Shown here piece by piece: positions 7,271 to 16,014 of a DNA stretch of 64,000 nucleotides. Within the stretch, counting starts at the first letter, position 1; the number at the start of each line of letters is the position of its first letter. This DNA comes from Fusobacterium ulcerans (GTDB lineage Bacteria > Fusobacteriota > Fusobacteriia > Fusobacteriales > Fusobacteriaceae). Under the pieces are notes generated by a model. The model was given only the letters and a program-made list of their open reading frames with translations, made no database searches and was not told where the DNA came from. Position numbers and translations under genes: made by a program. Location of the stretch: assembly GCF_003019675.1 (NCBI RefSeq), contig NZ_CP028105.1, positions 2,806,282 to 2,870,281 of the forward strand, given 5' to 3'.

Positions 7271-9493
7271 TTGGGGAACAAATCTGAAATATCTTATTTT
7301 TTAAGTATTAAAAAAGTAGTTTTTTGCATGGTGGCTTTAGTAGTAATAATAAGTTCGATTGCTGTAACTTATAACCAGAAAGCTATAAATAAGGAAATGG
7401 AAAAATATCTTTATGAATTATCCATTCAATCAAAAAGTAAAATAAATACTAGAATTGATTCTAATTTTTCAATTTTATACTCAATAAAAAGGTATATAAA
7501 AGATAAAAAGATGAGTGAAGATGAGATCAGAGATTATATAAAGTATTTAAAACATTGCTATCCTTTCGACTGGATTGGATATGTAGATGCTAATGGAGAT
7601 GCTGTAATTTCAAATGGAGAAAGGGAAAATTTTTTAAAACATCCTGTTATTAAAAGAGCATTAGAAGGTAAGGGAGGAATAAGCAACAATATTAAAAATA
7701 TATTTGGTGAAGATGGAATTCTTTATACTGTTCCATGTGATTCCACAAATAAAGGAGTTATTGTAGGATTCACTCCAGCATTTACTTTAAAGCGTCTTTT
7801 ATTCAGTGAGTCATTTAGTGGAGAAGGATTTTCACATATAATTAACAGAGATGGAGATTTTATTCTTAAAGCAGAAAATAAGAATTCTAAAACTAAAGGA
7901 AGCAATTTTTTTGACAATTTAAAAACAATAGAGATTAATAATGGATCATTAAAAGAGATAGAAAAAGATATTTCAGAAGGGAAAACTGGAAATATTAATT
8001 TTGTGCTGGAATCTATAAAATTTACTCTTAATTATATGCCGTTGAAAAATGGAGAATGGTATGTATTATCTATTGTTCCAACTGCTGTATACTCATCGCA
8101 ATTACTAAGTTATACCAGATATAATTTAGCAATTATATTTGTTTCTATGTTGGTATTTTTAGGAATGTTTATCTGTATTTTAAAACTGACATCTAAAAAG
8201 AATGAGGAAATAAGTAAAATAGCTTATGAAGATCCAATAACAAAAGGATTTACATCAGCACGTTTTGAGATAGATGTTAGGAAAAGACTTACAGAAAAAG
8301 AATTTAAACCTTTTACACTTGTATCATTGGATATTCGTAAATTTAAACTTATAAACGAATCCTTTGGAGAGGAAAAAGGAAACTTTGTATTAAGATATGT
8401 TCATGACTGTATAAAGAGAAGTCTTGGTAAGAATGAAAGTGTATCTCGTATTTCTTCAGATACATTTAATATTTTGCTGGATTCCATTGATGAAAGTGAA
8501 ATAAAATGCAAAATGAAAAATCTTTCTGCATTAATAAATGAATTTAATACTGATGTAGAAACACCATATTATTTATCTATTGATTGTGGTGCTTATATAG
8601 TTAAGAACGAAAATTTAAATGTAATAGTAATTCGTGATCGTGTTAATCATGCTAGAAAAAACAGTAAAAATTCTTCTAATACTGAATTATTCTATAATTG
8701 TGTTTTCTATAATAATATTGAAATAGAAAACTCTTTGAAAGAAAAAAATATAGAAGATAATATGGAGCGTGCTTTAGAAAATAATGAATTTGTAGTTTAT
8801 TTACAGCCTAAAGTTGAAATAAAAAGCAATAAAATAGCAGGAGCTGAAGCCCTTGTACGTTGGTTGGATCCTAAAAAAGGAATAATTCCACCTCTTGAAT
8901 TTATTCCAATATTTGAAAAAAATGGATTTATAGGAAAATTAGATATTTATGTATTTGAAGAAGTATGTAAGATGATAAGAAATTGGCTGGATGAAGGAAC
9001 TAATCCTGTTCCTGTATCAGTAAATTTATCTCGTATGCATTTACAAAATCCACATTTTTTGAAAAAATATAAAGAAATTCAGATGAAATATAATATTCCA
9101 GCTGATCTTTTAGAAATTGAATTAACTGAAACAATGGTATTTGAAAATTTTGAACATTTGAAAAAAATTATAGACGAGATACATCAAATGGGATTCTATT
9201 GCTCTATAGATGATTTTGGAAGTGGATACTCTTCTTTGAATCTTCTGAAAGAAATCCCTGTGGATATTTTAAAACTAGACAGAGTATTTTTCAGCAAAGA
9301 AAATGATGAAAGAGGAAATAATGTAATAGAGTCTATAATATCCTTAGCTAAAAAATTAAATATGACCACTATCTCTGAAGGTGTTGAAACAATATCACAA
9401 GTGGATTTCTTGAAAAAAATAAATTGTGATTTAGTACAGGGATATGTATTTTCAAAGCCCCTTAACAGAGATTCTTTTGAGAAAAATTTTTAA
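7271..9493 (+). CDS. Membrane c-di-GMP phosphodiesterase: sensor, degenerate GGDEF, EAL (740 aa)
   Basis: The start is a TTG preceded by GGAGG 7 bases upstream. One hydrophobic span (about 15-32), an extracytoplasmic Cache-like sensor to about residue 275, a second span (about 282-305), then GGDEF and EAL domains. The cyclase signature is lost: the loop near residue 392 reads RISSDTFNIL instead of RxGGDEF, so synthesis is unlikely. The EAL domain is intact, with AEALVRWLDP near 525 and DDFGSGYSSLNLL near 646, so it should hydrolyse c-di-GMP. The dead GGDEF may bind GTP as a regulator (known for other GGDEF-EAL proteins). A diguanylate cyclase gene follows, with its own promoter. Confidence 0.9.
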   Translation: MGNKSEISYFLSIKKVVFCMVALVVIISSIAVTYNQKAINKEMEKYLYELSIQSKSKINTRIDSNFSILYSIKRYIKDKKMSEDEIRDYIKYLKHCYPFDWIGYVDANGDAVISNGERENFLKHPVIKRALEGKGGISNNIKNIFGEDGILYTVPCDSTNKGVIVGFTPAFTLKRLLFSESFSGEGFSHIINRDGDFILKAENKNSKTKGSNFFDNLKTIEINNGSLKEIEKDISEGKTGNINFVLESIKFTLNYMPLKNGEWYVLSIVPTAVYSSQLLSYTRYNLAIIFVSMLVFLGMFICILKLTSKKNEEISKIAYEDPITKGFTSARFEIDVRKRLTEKEFKPFTLVSLDIRKFKLINESFGEEKGNFVLRYVHDCIKRSLGKNESVSRISSDTFNILLDSIDESEIKCKMKNLSALINEFNTDVETPYYLSIDCGAYIVKNENLNVIVIRDRVNHARKNSKNSSNTELFYNCVFYNNIEIENSLKEKNIEDNMERALENNEFVVYLQPKVEIKSNKIAGAEALVRWLDPKKGIIPPLEFIPIFEKNGFIGKLDIYVFEEVCKMIRNWLDEGTNPVPVSVNLSRMHLQNPHFLKKYKEIQMKYNIPADLLEIELTETMVFENFEHLKKIIDEIHQMGFYCSIDDFGSGYSSLNLLKEIPVDILKLDRVFFSKENDERGNNVIESIISLAKKLNMTTISEGVETISQVDFLKKINCDLVQGYVFSKPLNRDSFEKNF

Positions 9494-9562
9494 AAAAATA
9501 AAGATATAAAAGTAAAAAAATATGAGAACCCAAAAGTATAAAAATTAAAAAATAAATTAAAT

Positions 9563-9616
9563 AAAGTGTACCATGAGAGTTAGATATAACTAATATTTAG
9601 AGGTACACTTTTTTTA
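9563..9616 (+). terminator. Terminator with GTGTACC stem
   Basis: AAAGTGTACC (9563-9572) pairs with GGTACACTTT (9602-9611) followed by a T-run. The loop is about 29 bases with an inner TTAG/CTAA pairing. The same basal stem recurs at 48352 and 53577. Confidence 0.75.
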
Positions 9617-9655
9617 TTTCTATGAACAATTATCCCCTTAAAAATAAAATTATTC

Positions 9656-9684
9656 TTGATATTTGATAATAATCGTAATATAAT
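9656..9684 (+). promoter_or_regulatory. Promoter for the GGDEF gene
   Basis: TTGATA (9656-9661), 17 bases, TATAAT (9679-9684), a near-consensus housekeeping promoter 40 bases before the start codon. Confidence 0.65.
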
Positions 9685-9723
9685 ATAAAAACATATTTTA
9701 ACAAAAGAGAGGAAAAATAGAGT

Positions 9724-11970
9724 ATGAAAATTTATAATAGATCAAATAAATTTTTTTTAGTGATTATTAGTTTTTTATTCATAGCTTTTGTCTCTCTTTT
9801 TTTTATTGGAAGATCATTGAGTAATTTTTATGAAGATGAAATAGAGATATATAAGAAGAATTTAGAACATTCTACTGTTCAACAGAGTTTTACCATAGAA
9901 AATTATTTGAAACATAATATGGCATTATTAAAAGGGGCAGCTAATACTTTTATGTTTGATAAAAATTTGACTAATGATGAAATTATTGAAATTACAAAGA
10001 ATATTCAGAAATTAACAGAATTTGACAGAGTGTTTTTAGTTAAAAAAAATGGTGAAGCAGTTTTTTCAACAGGAGATATTATTAATATATCAGACAGAGA
10101 TTATTTTCAAAATATAACAACTGCTAAAAATAAAATAGAGGAAGTAAAAGATGGAGTGTTTGATAAAGATATTAATCTGGTTATAACTTCAGTACCAATT
10201 ATAAAAGACAATGAAGTGCAGGGAGCTGTTTGTGGAACATATAAAATGTCTACTTTTTCTTCAGCTGTCTATAATAATGTGAAAGATGAAAATGGATTTG
10301 TACTTTTATTAAATAGTTCACAAGAGTTTTTATTGAATTTTTCTACAAAAGACAAAGAGATAAATGAGAAGAATATGTGGGATTTTTTATCTGTTGTTGA
10401 AGTCAAAGGTCCTAATGGAATAGAAAAAATAAAAGAGGATATTTTTAATTCCAAAAGTGGTTTTTTAGAATATTCATATAAAGGAAATGAAGAGTTTGCA
10501 TACTACACACCTTTAGGGATAAATAACTGGTATGTAATTTCTATTACTTCTACAATAGAAGCTCAAAAACGATTGGAATATATAGAGCAGTTGTTGTATG
10601 ATCTTTCAATAAAAGTTTTAATTGCATTTATTCTTGGAATAATTCCTGTTATATATTTTAATAAAAAGGTCAAAGAAGAGCTGGAACTGGATAGAGAAAT
10701 CTTTTATATTGCAATGGATAAAACTTCAAATATAGTTTTTGAATATGATAAGAATAAAAAAACTATACTGTTTAAAAATACTGTTACAGAAAATCATAGT
10801 GTGAGCAGGATGCTGGATGAGGAAAAAACATTAAAAGGAATACCAGAAAGTTTAATAGAGAATAATTTCATATGTGAAGAATCAATTTCAGAATATCTAA
10901 AAATGTTTGAAAAAATCTCCAGCCCGAATGTTAAAAGTGTATCAGGAGTAATGAGAGTAAACAATAATGGACATAGAACATGGGAAAGACTATCTTTAAC
11001 TAATATAGTAGGCAAAAATAAAAAAATAGTACGCACTGTTGGAGTAGTGGAAAATATTACTGAGGAAAAAGAAAATGAATTTCTGTTATTTACAGAAAAA
11101 CAATATCGTGAGGTATTGTTAGAAGATAATGAAACTACATATGAGATAAATATTTCCAAAAATATAATAAGCCTTCTTAATGATTCAACAAAGAAAAGAA
11201 ACTATGATGAGTATTTAGAAGACTTTACAAGAGAGCAGATATATCCTGATGATATTGAGAATGTCAAGAAAATATGTTCAAGAGAAAATATGATAAGGCT
11301 GTATAGTGAAGGTAAAAGTGAATTTAAAGTAGACTATCGTATAAAAGATAAAAATGGAAATTTTAAATGGGAAGAGTGTAAAGTTCGTTTGATAAAAAAA
11401 CTTGATACAGAAGAATTGAAAGGGATAGTTTTAGTGAAAGATATTTCTAATATGAAGCAGTTAATTGAAATATCTGAAAAAGATTCATTGACTTTATTGT
11501 ATAATCGAAGAACTACTAAACTGGCAGTAGATGAAATTTTAAGAAAAAAATTAGAAGGAAAATCGCAATTTCATGCTTTTTTGATTTTAGATTTAGATAA
11601 CTTTAAAATGTTGAATGATAAATTTGGACATATGAAAGGTGATAGTGTTTTACAGGAAGTAGCAGCTAAATTAACTGAGTATTTTGGGAAAAATGGAATT
11701 ATAGGAAGATTAGGAGGAGATGAATTTATAGTTTTTGTAAAGAATCTTGTATCTATCAATGATCTGAAAAATACACTTAATAATATTTTAGAAGATATAA
11801 ATATAACATATACTATTGAAGAAATATCAGTAACAATTTCTACTTCAATAGGAATTGCCCTTGCTCCTAAAGATGGAAATTCTTTTCAGGAATTATATAA
11901 AAAATCAGATATAGCTCTGTATTATGTAAAAAATAATAAAAAGAATGGATATTCATTTTATAAGAGTTAG
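9724..11970 (+). CDS. Membrane diguanylate cyclase with Cache and PAS domains (748 aa)
   Basis: Hydrophobic span (about 10-30), extracytoplasmic sensor with Cache-like features (VFLVKKNGEAVFSTGD, ISDRDYFQNI) to about residue 285, a second span (about 295-312), two PAS-like regions (about 325-455 and 465-575), then GGDEF. The catalytic loop GRLGGDEFIVFV near residue 660 is canonical, as is DLDNFKMLNDKFGHMKGD, so this should make c-di-GMP from GTP. No RxxD inhibitory site is present before the loop (KNGI instead), suggesting no product inhibition by that route. It follows the EAL gene but has its own promoter and terminator. Confidence 0.92.
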   Translation: MKIYNRSNKFFLVIISFLFIAFVSLFFIGRSLSNFYEDEIEIYKKNLEHSTVQQSFTIENYLKHNMALLKGAANTFMFDKNLTNDEIIEITKNIQKLTEFDRVFLVKKNGEAVFSTGDIINISDRDYFQNITTAKNKIEEVKDGVFDKDINLVITSVPIIKDNEVQGAVCGTYKMSTFSSAVYNNVKDENGFVLLLNSSQEFLLNFSTKDKEINEKNMWDFLSVVEVKGPNGIEKIKEDIFNSKSGFLEYSYKGNEEFAYYTPLGINNWYVISITSTIEAQKRLEYIEQLLYDLSIKVLIAFILGIIPVIYFNKKVKEELELDREIFYIAMDKTSNIVFEYDKNKKTILFKNTVTENHSVSRMLDEEKTLKGIPESLIENNFICEESISEYLKMFEKISSPNVKSVSGVMRVNNNGHRTWERLSLTNIVGKNKKIVRTVGVVENITEEKENEFLLFTEKQYREVLLEDNETTYEINISKNIISLLNDSTKKRNYDEYLEDFTREQIYPDDIENVKKICSRENMIRLYSEGKSEFKVDYRIKDKNGNFKWEECKVRLIKKLDTEELKGIVLVKDISNMKQLIEISEKDSLTLLYNRRTTKLAVDEILRKKLEGKSQFHAFLILDLDNFKMLNDKFGHMKGDSVLQEVAAKLTEYFGKNGIIGRLGGDEFIVFVKNLVSINDLKNTLNNILEDINITYTIEEISVTISTSIGIALAPKDGNSFQELYKKSDIALYYVKNNKKNGYSFYKS

Positions 11971-12006
11971 CAGAAATATTTTAAATATTCTATATTAAAA
12001 TCAGAT

Positions 12007-12050
12007 AAATAGGTTAAATGGTTATTACAATTTAACCTATTTATTTTTTT
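12007..12050 (+). terminator. Terminator after the GGDEF gene
   Basis: AAATAGGTTAAA (12007-12018) pairs with TTTAACCTATTT (12031-12042), a 12-bp stem followed by A then TTTTTTT. Confidence 0.8.
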
Positions 12051-12083
12051 CAGTGTCTAAATTCTAGAAAAAAGAGGCAATTT

Positions 12084-12096
12084 TTGAAAATATATG
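12084..12096 (+). promoter_or_regulatory. Candidate upstream activator site of the sigma-54 regulon (copy 1)
   Basis: TTGAAAATATATG occurs 36 bases before the -24 GG of the promoter at 12119 and again at 15635-15647 before the second sigma-54 promoter. Here it sits inside an inverted pair TTTTTG / CAAAAA. The sequence is AT-rich, so chance is possible. Confidence 0.35.
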
Positions 12097-12118
12097 CAAA
12101 AAGATAAATGATATATTA

Positions 12119-12134
12119 TGGCATAAAAATTGCT
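12119..12134 (+). promoter_or_regulatory. Sigma-54 (-24/-12) promoter of the malY-like gene
   Basis: TGGCATAAAAATTGCT has GG at 12120-12121 and GC at 12132-12133, exactly the GG-N10-GC spacing of RpoN promoters and close to TGGCAC-N5-TTGCA. It lies 44 bases before the start codon and next to the gene of a sigma-54 activator. Confidence 0.85.
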
Positions 12135-12177
12135 TTATATCTAAATATAAAATTTTTGATATATAAAAGGAGAGAGT

Positions 12178-13362
12178 ATGAAATATTGTTTTGATGAAAA
12201 AATTGATAGAAGTAAAAATCACTCAGCTAAATGGGCAGAATTAGGGAAAAAATTTGGAACAGATGATTTATTCCCGATGTGGATAGCAGATATGGATATA
12301 AAAACAGCTCCTGAAATAGTTCAGGCAATGAAAGAAAAAGTAGAGCAGGAGATATTTGGATATGTTTACAGACCAGATTCATATTACAAAAGTGCAGCAG
12401 ACTGGCTTGAGAGAAGATTTGGATATAAAATATCTGAAAAAACTCTTATTCACAGCCCGGGAGTAGTACCAAGTCTGTCTATTCTTGTAAAACTTATGAC
12501 TAATGAAGATGAAAAAATATTGATACAAACACCTGTATATTATCCATTTGCTGAAACTATAAAGGATAATAAAAGAACACTTGTAACAAATGAATTAGTA
12601 AGAGATGAAAATGGATATTATACAATGAACTTTGCTGATTTAGAAGAAAAACTTTCAGATGAAAAAGTAACTTTATTTATTCTTTGCAGCCCTCACAATC
12701 CAGTGGGAAGAGTATGGAAAAAAGAAGAGCTGGCAAAAGTTGGAGAACTATGTCTTAAATATAATGTAAGAATAATAGCTGATGAAATCTGGAGAGACCT
12801 TATTATGCCAGGTGTTACTCATACTCCATTGGCATCTATCAGCAAAGAGATCGAGGATATTACAATAACTTGTTTTTCACCAACTAAAACTTTTAATATA
12901 GCAGGGCTTCAAGCTTCATTTGCTACATTCCCTAGAAAAGAAGAGTTGGAAAGATTTGATCGTGAATTGGGAATACTTGATATAAAAAGAAATAATCCAT
13001 TCAGCTTAGTAGCTTTTGAAGCTGCATATACAAAATGCGATGAATGGGTAGACCAGTTAAATGAATTTTTAAGTAGTAATATGGACTATACAATAGACTT
13101 TATTGAGAAAAGAGTTCCAGAAATAAAAATCTGTAAAGCAGAGGGAACATATTTACTGTGGCTTGATTTTTCAGCTTTAGGATTCACAAAGGAAGAGTTA
13201 TCTGAATTTATGAAAAGAGAAGCTAAAGTAGCTATGGATGATGGATACTGGTTTGGAGATAATGGAATTGGGTATGAGAGAATGAATATTGCATGTCCTA
13301 GATATATGCTTGAAGAGGGATTGACAAGAATAGAGAAAGCAGTAAAATCTCTAAGAAAATAA
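12178..13362 (+). CDS. MalY/PatB family PLP-dependent C-S beta-lyase (394 aa)
   Basis: A fold-type I aminotransferase-like enzyme of the cystathionine beta-lyase/MalY-PatB class. Visible signatures: FPMWIADMDIKTAPEI near residue 32, GYVYRP, HSPGVVPSLS, LCSPHNPVGRVW near 178, IIADEIWRDL near 202, and SPTKTFNIAGLQ near 240, whose Lys binds PLP. Known members cleave cystathionine or cysteine S-conjugates to pyruvate, ammonia and a thiol or H2S. GGAGAG precedes the ATG. The sigma-54 promoter and neighbouring D-cysteine desulfhydrase support a role in sulfur amino-acid degradation. It is monocistronic, with a strong terminator at 13391. Confidence 0.9.
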   Translation: MKYCFDEKIDRSKNHSAKWAELGKKFGTDDLFPMWIADMDIKTAPEIVQAMKEKVEQEIFGYVYRPDSYYKSAADWLERRFGYKISEKTLIHSPGVVPSLSILVKLMTNEDEKILIQTPVYYPFAETIKDNKRTLVTNELVRDENGYYTMNFADLEEKLSDEKVTLFILCSPHNPVGRVWKKEELAKVGELCLKYNVRIIADEIWRDLIMPGVTHTPLASISKEIEDITITCFSPTKTFNIAGLQASFATFPRKEELERFDRELGILDIKRNNPFSLVAFEAAYTKCDEWVDQLNEFLSSNMDYTIDFIEKRVPEIKICKAEGTYLLWLDFSALGFTKEELSEFMKREAKVAMDDGYWFGDNGIGYERMNIACPRYMLEEGLTRIEKAVKSLRK

Positions 13363-13390
13363 AAAGATAAAAAATTAATAGAATAATATT

Positions 13391-13438
13391 GAGAGTAACT
13401 AAAATTATATTATATATAATAGTTACTCTCTTTTTTAT
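13391..13438 (+). terminator. Strong terminator after the malY-like gene
   Basis: A perfect 10-bp inverted repeat, GAGAGTAACT (13391-13400) and AGTTACTCTC (13421-13430), runs directly into TTTTTT. Confidence 0.85.
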
Positions 13439-13445
13439 AATTTTT

Positions 13446-13474
13446 TTGAATCATTGAGATAAGAATGGTACAAT
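13446..13474 (+). promoter_or_regulatory. Sigma-70-type promoter of the activator gene
   Basis: TTGAAT (13446-13451), 17 bases, TACAAT (13469-13474) preceded by TGG (extended -10). The activator itself therefore does not depend on sigma-54. Confidence 0.6.
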
Positions 13475-13508
13475 AGGGATATAATAATGAAAAAGTCGAG
13501 GGGTGGAG

Positions 13509-15569
13509 ATGAGAAAAAAAGTAGCTATAGTAACTAATGCTAAAGAGGTAATAAGTGCATATGCGACTCAGCTTAAAACTCTTTTTGGAGATCTTGTGGA
13601 AACTGAGCTGTATAACTTTGAAGATGGAAGTGCCAAAAATATAAAAAAGACTGATCTTTATCTTATATCTACAAGTGCGTGTGAATTTTTTGATGATAAG
13701 TTTTTAAAAAATAAAAATGTAGTTATATGTGATTTGACTATAACAAAGGACAAGCTGGAATTTCTTAAAAAATTTCCTGAGGGAACAAGAGCAGTTTTAT
13801 TTAATGTAACAGTAAAAATGACTTATGAAACTATTTCATGCCTATATCATTTAGGAGTAAATAATATAGAGATGCTTCCGGGGTATCCACAGATGAAAGA
13901 ACTCCCTGATGCACCAATAATAATAACACCAGCAGAGACGGCTCTTATATCTGAGAAATATTTAGATAGAGAAATAGTTGATATAGGGCATAGAGTGCTG
14001 GATGCTAATACTATAATAGAAATAGCATTGAAATTAGAATATGAACATATACTTTATTATAAAGAGATAAAAGAATATCTGAAAACAGTGGCTTCAAATG
14101 ATTTCAGTCTTAATGAGATATTGGAAAAAGCGACAACAGCAGAAAGCCAGCTTCAGATATTGCTGAAAACTATGGATATAGGAATAGTTGGAGTGGATAA
14201 AGACAACTATGTATGTGCCTGCAACGAGGGAGCAGAGAAAATTTTAAGCAGAAAGACTGCTGCACTTCTTGGAGAAAGGGTGGATATTTTCTTTCCCTCA
14301 ATACCTTTTGACGAGGTAAAGAAAAGTAAAAAAGAGATAAAATCAAGACTTATAAAAATAAATGACCAGCCTATAAACTTAAATATAACTCCAATAGTGA
14401 GAGCCGATAACTATATGGGGGCATTTGCTTTTATTCAAAAGTTCCAAGATGAAGAATTAAAACAGCAGGAATTAAGAAGACAGCTTATGAATAAAGGGCA
14501 TGTGGCTAAGTACAATTTTGATGATATAATTGGAGATTCCCTTCAGATAACAAAGATAAAAGATATAGCTAAAAAAATGTCTAAGACTAATGCAGCAGTA
14601 TTGATAACTGGTGAAAGCGGTACTGGAAAAGAATTGTTTGCACACTCAATACATAATTATTCTGAAAGAAAAGACTCCCCTTTTGTAGCAATAAACTGTG
14701 CAGCTATACCAGAGAATCTTCTGGAAAGCGAGCTTTTCGGATATGAAGAGGGAGCTTTTACAGGAGCAAAAAAAGGTGGGAAGATAGGATTATTTGAATT
14801 TGCTCATATGGGAACATTATTTTTAGATGAGATAGAGGGAATGAGCCCTTCGCTTCAAATAAAACTGCTGAGGGTAATTCAAGAAAAAGAGATAATGAAA
14901 ATAGGAGGAGATAAGGTAATAAAAATAGATGTAAGACTTATTGCAGCTACTAATGAAAATCTTAAATCACTTATGAAAGAGGGAAAATTTAGAAAAGATT
15001 TATACTACAGAATAAATACCCTCCCAATAATCATACCTCCTCTTAGAGAAAGAAAAGAGGATATATCTTTATTGATGAATAAGTTTATAAAAGAAATAGG
15101 AGGAGAATTTATATTTTCCAAGAGGGCAAAGGAAGCATTTGATTTCTATAACTGGGAAGGAAATATAAGGGAAATGAAGAACTATGCTGAATTTTTTTCC
15201 TATTTAGATAAAGAGATAATAGAATATGAAGACCTTCCAGCTGCCATCACTGATTATTTTGAAGAGGAATATCAGAAAGAGTCTGATATAAAAGAAGAGA
15301 GCAGTGATGAGGAGAAATTAAGAAAAAAAGCCGGCAGCAGATACAGCAGTTATATTTTTATTATGAAAAAAATAAAAGAGAGCAATATAGCAGGAAAATC
15401 TTCTGGAAGAAAAGGGCTGGCAGCAGAGTGTAGTAAAAATAATATCATTCTCTCTGAACAGGAGATAAGAAAAATATTAAAAGATCTGGAAGAAATAGAG
15501 CTTATAGAAGTATATAAGGGAAGAAAAGGAAGTGTCCTTTCAGAGAAAGGAAGAAAATTCATAAAATAA
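13509..15569 (+). CDS. Sigma-54-dependent activator: PrpR-N-like sensor, PAS, AAA+, C-terminal winged-helix-like domain (686 aa)
   Basis: Residues 1-190 resemble the PrpR N-terminal sensor, with a helical linker to about 215. A PAS domain follows (near 220-310, GIVGVDKDNYVCACNEGAEKI). The AAA+ domain has GESGTGKE (Walker A, near 367), GAFTGA (sigma-54 contact loop, near 415), FLDEIEGM (Walker B) and RKDLYYRINTLPI. The usual Fis-type helix-turn-helix is absent. Instead residues about 610-686 (SYIFIMKKIKESNI ... LKDLEEIELIEVYKGRKGSVLSEKGRKFIK, shown in parts) read as a winged helix. A GTG at 13503 is in frame, but the ATG at 13509 is better spaced from GAGGGG. It probably activates the promoters at 12119 and 15692. 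Confidence 0.9.
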   Translation: MRKKVAIVTNAKEVISAYATQLKTLFGDLVETELYNFEDGSAKNIKKTDLYLISTSACEFFDDKFLKNKNVVICDLTITKDKLEFLKKFPEGTRAVLFNVTVKMTYETISCLYHLGVNNIEMLPGYPQMKELPDAPIIITPAETALISEKYLDREIVDIGHRVLDANTIIEIALKLEYEHILYYKEIKEYLKTVASNDFSLNEILEKATTAESQLQILLKTMDIGIVGVDKDNYVCACNEGAEKILSRKTAALLGERVDIFFPSIPFDEVKKSKKEIKSRLIKINDQPINLNITPIVRADNYMGAFAFIQKFQDEELKQQELRRQLMNKGHVAKYNFDDIIGDSLQITKIKDIAKKMSKTNAAVLITGESGTGKELFAHSIHNYSERKDSPFVAINCAAIPENLLESELFGYEEGAFTGAKKGGKIGLFEFAHMGTLFLDEIEGMSPSLQIKLLRVIQEKEIMKIGGDKVIKIDVRLIAATNENLKSLMKEGKFRKDLYYRINTLPIIIPPLRERKEDISLLMNKFIKEIGGEFIFSKRAKEAFDFYNWEGNIREMKNYAEFFSYLDKEIIEYEDLPAAITDYFEEEYQKESDIKEESSDEEKLRKKAGSRYSSYIFIMKKIKESNIAGKSSGRKGLAAECSKNNIILSEQEIRKILKDLEEIELIEVYKGRKGSVLSEKGRKFIK

Positions 15570-15577
15570 ATAGGTTG

Positions 15578-15620
15578 AAAAAGGGTAAATAGGATTTTTC
15601 TATTCACCCTTTTTATTTTT
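15578..15620 (+). terminator. Terminator after the activator gene
   Basis: AAAAAGGGT-A-AATAG (15578-15592) pairs with CTATT-C-ACCCTTTTT (15600-15614), with more T residues following. Confidence 0.7.
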
Positions 15621-15634
15621 TTAAAAGAATAAAA

Positions 15635-15647
15635 TTGAAAATATATG
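15635..15647 (+). promoter_or_regulatory. Candidate upstream activator site (copy 2)
   Basis: A second exact copy of TTGAAAATATATG, 58 bases before the -24 GG. The 22-base difference from copy 1 equals about two helical turns, so both copies would face the same side of the promoter. The local context GAA-AATATATG-TTC is an imperfect palindrome. Confidence 0.35.
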
Positions 15648-15691
15648 TTCTTTTTTAGATTAAATAACAGCTCTTAATTTTTTTATTTTTT

Positions 15692-15707
15692 TGGCATAAA
15701 AATTGCT
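15692..15707 (+). promoter_or_regulatory. Sigma-54 (-24/-12) promoter of the D-cysteine operon
   Basis: TGGCATAAAAATTGCT is identical over 16 bases to the promoter at 12119. GG is at 15693-15694 and GC at 15705-15706, the RpoN spacing. It lies 46 bases before the first start codon of the three-gene operon. Confidence 0.85.
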
Positions 15708-15752
15708 TTTATAATTAGCAATTAAAAAAAAATAAAATCAGGAGGTTTAATT

Positions 15753-16004
15753 ATGATCGTTGTAATAGGAAGTAATTTATGTTCAGATACTATGGGAGCA
15801 GTAGCAAAATTAAAAGAGGAAGGAATGGCATTTGAATTTCATGATATCTCAGCTAACCTTGATTGTTTAAAAGAATACCTTGAGCTTAGAGAAAAAAGTC
15901 CTCTATATGCTCCAGTAAAAGCAGAAGGAAGAATAGGAATTCCATGTTTCATAAAAGAAGATGGAACTGAAACTATGGATCTAGACGCTATATTGAAAAA
16001 ATAA
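15753..16004 (+). CDS. Glutaredoxin-like protein (83 aa)
   Basis: A small thioredoxin-fold protein: MIVVIGSNLCSDTMGAVAKL is the first beta strand and active-site region with a single Cys (CSDT rather than CPYC). GIPCFIKEDGTETMDLD is the cis-Pro region, with a second Cys right after the Pro. The one-Cys CxxT/S site suits a monothiol-type or atypical glutaredoxin. It is the first gene of the sigma-54 operon, 10 bases before the D-cysteine desulfhydrase gene. A role in cystine reduction or in handling persulfide made by the lyases is plausible but inferred. AGGAGG precedes the ATG. Confidence 0.8.
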   Translation: MIVVIGSNLCSDTMGAVAKLKEEGMAFEFHDISANLDCLKEYLELREKSPLYAPVKAEGRIGIPCFIKEDGTETMDLDAILKK

Positions 16005-16014
16005 GGAGAAGAAA

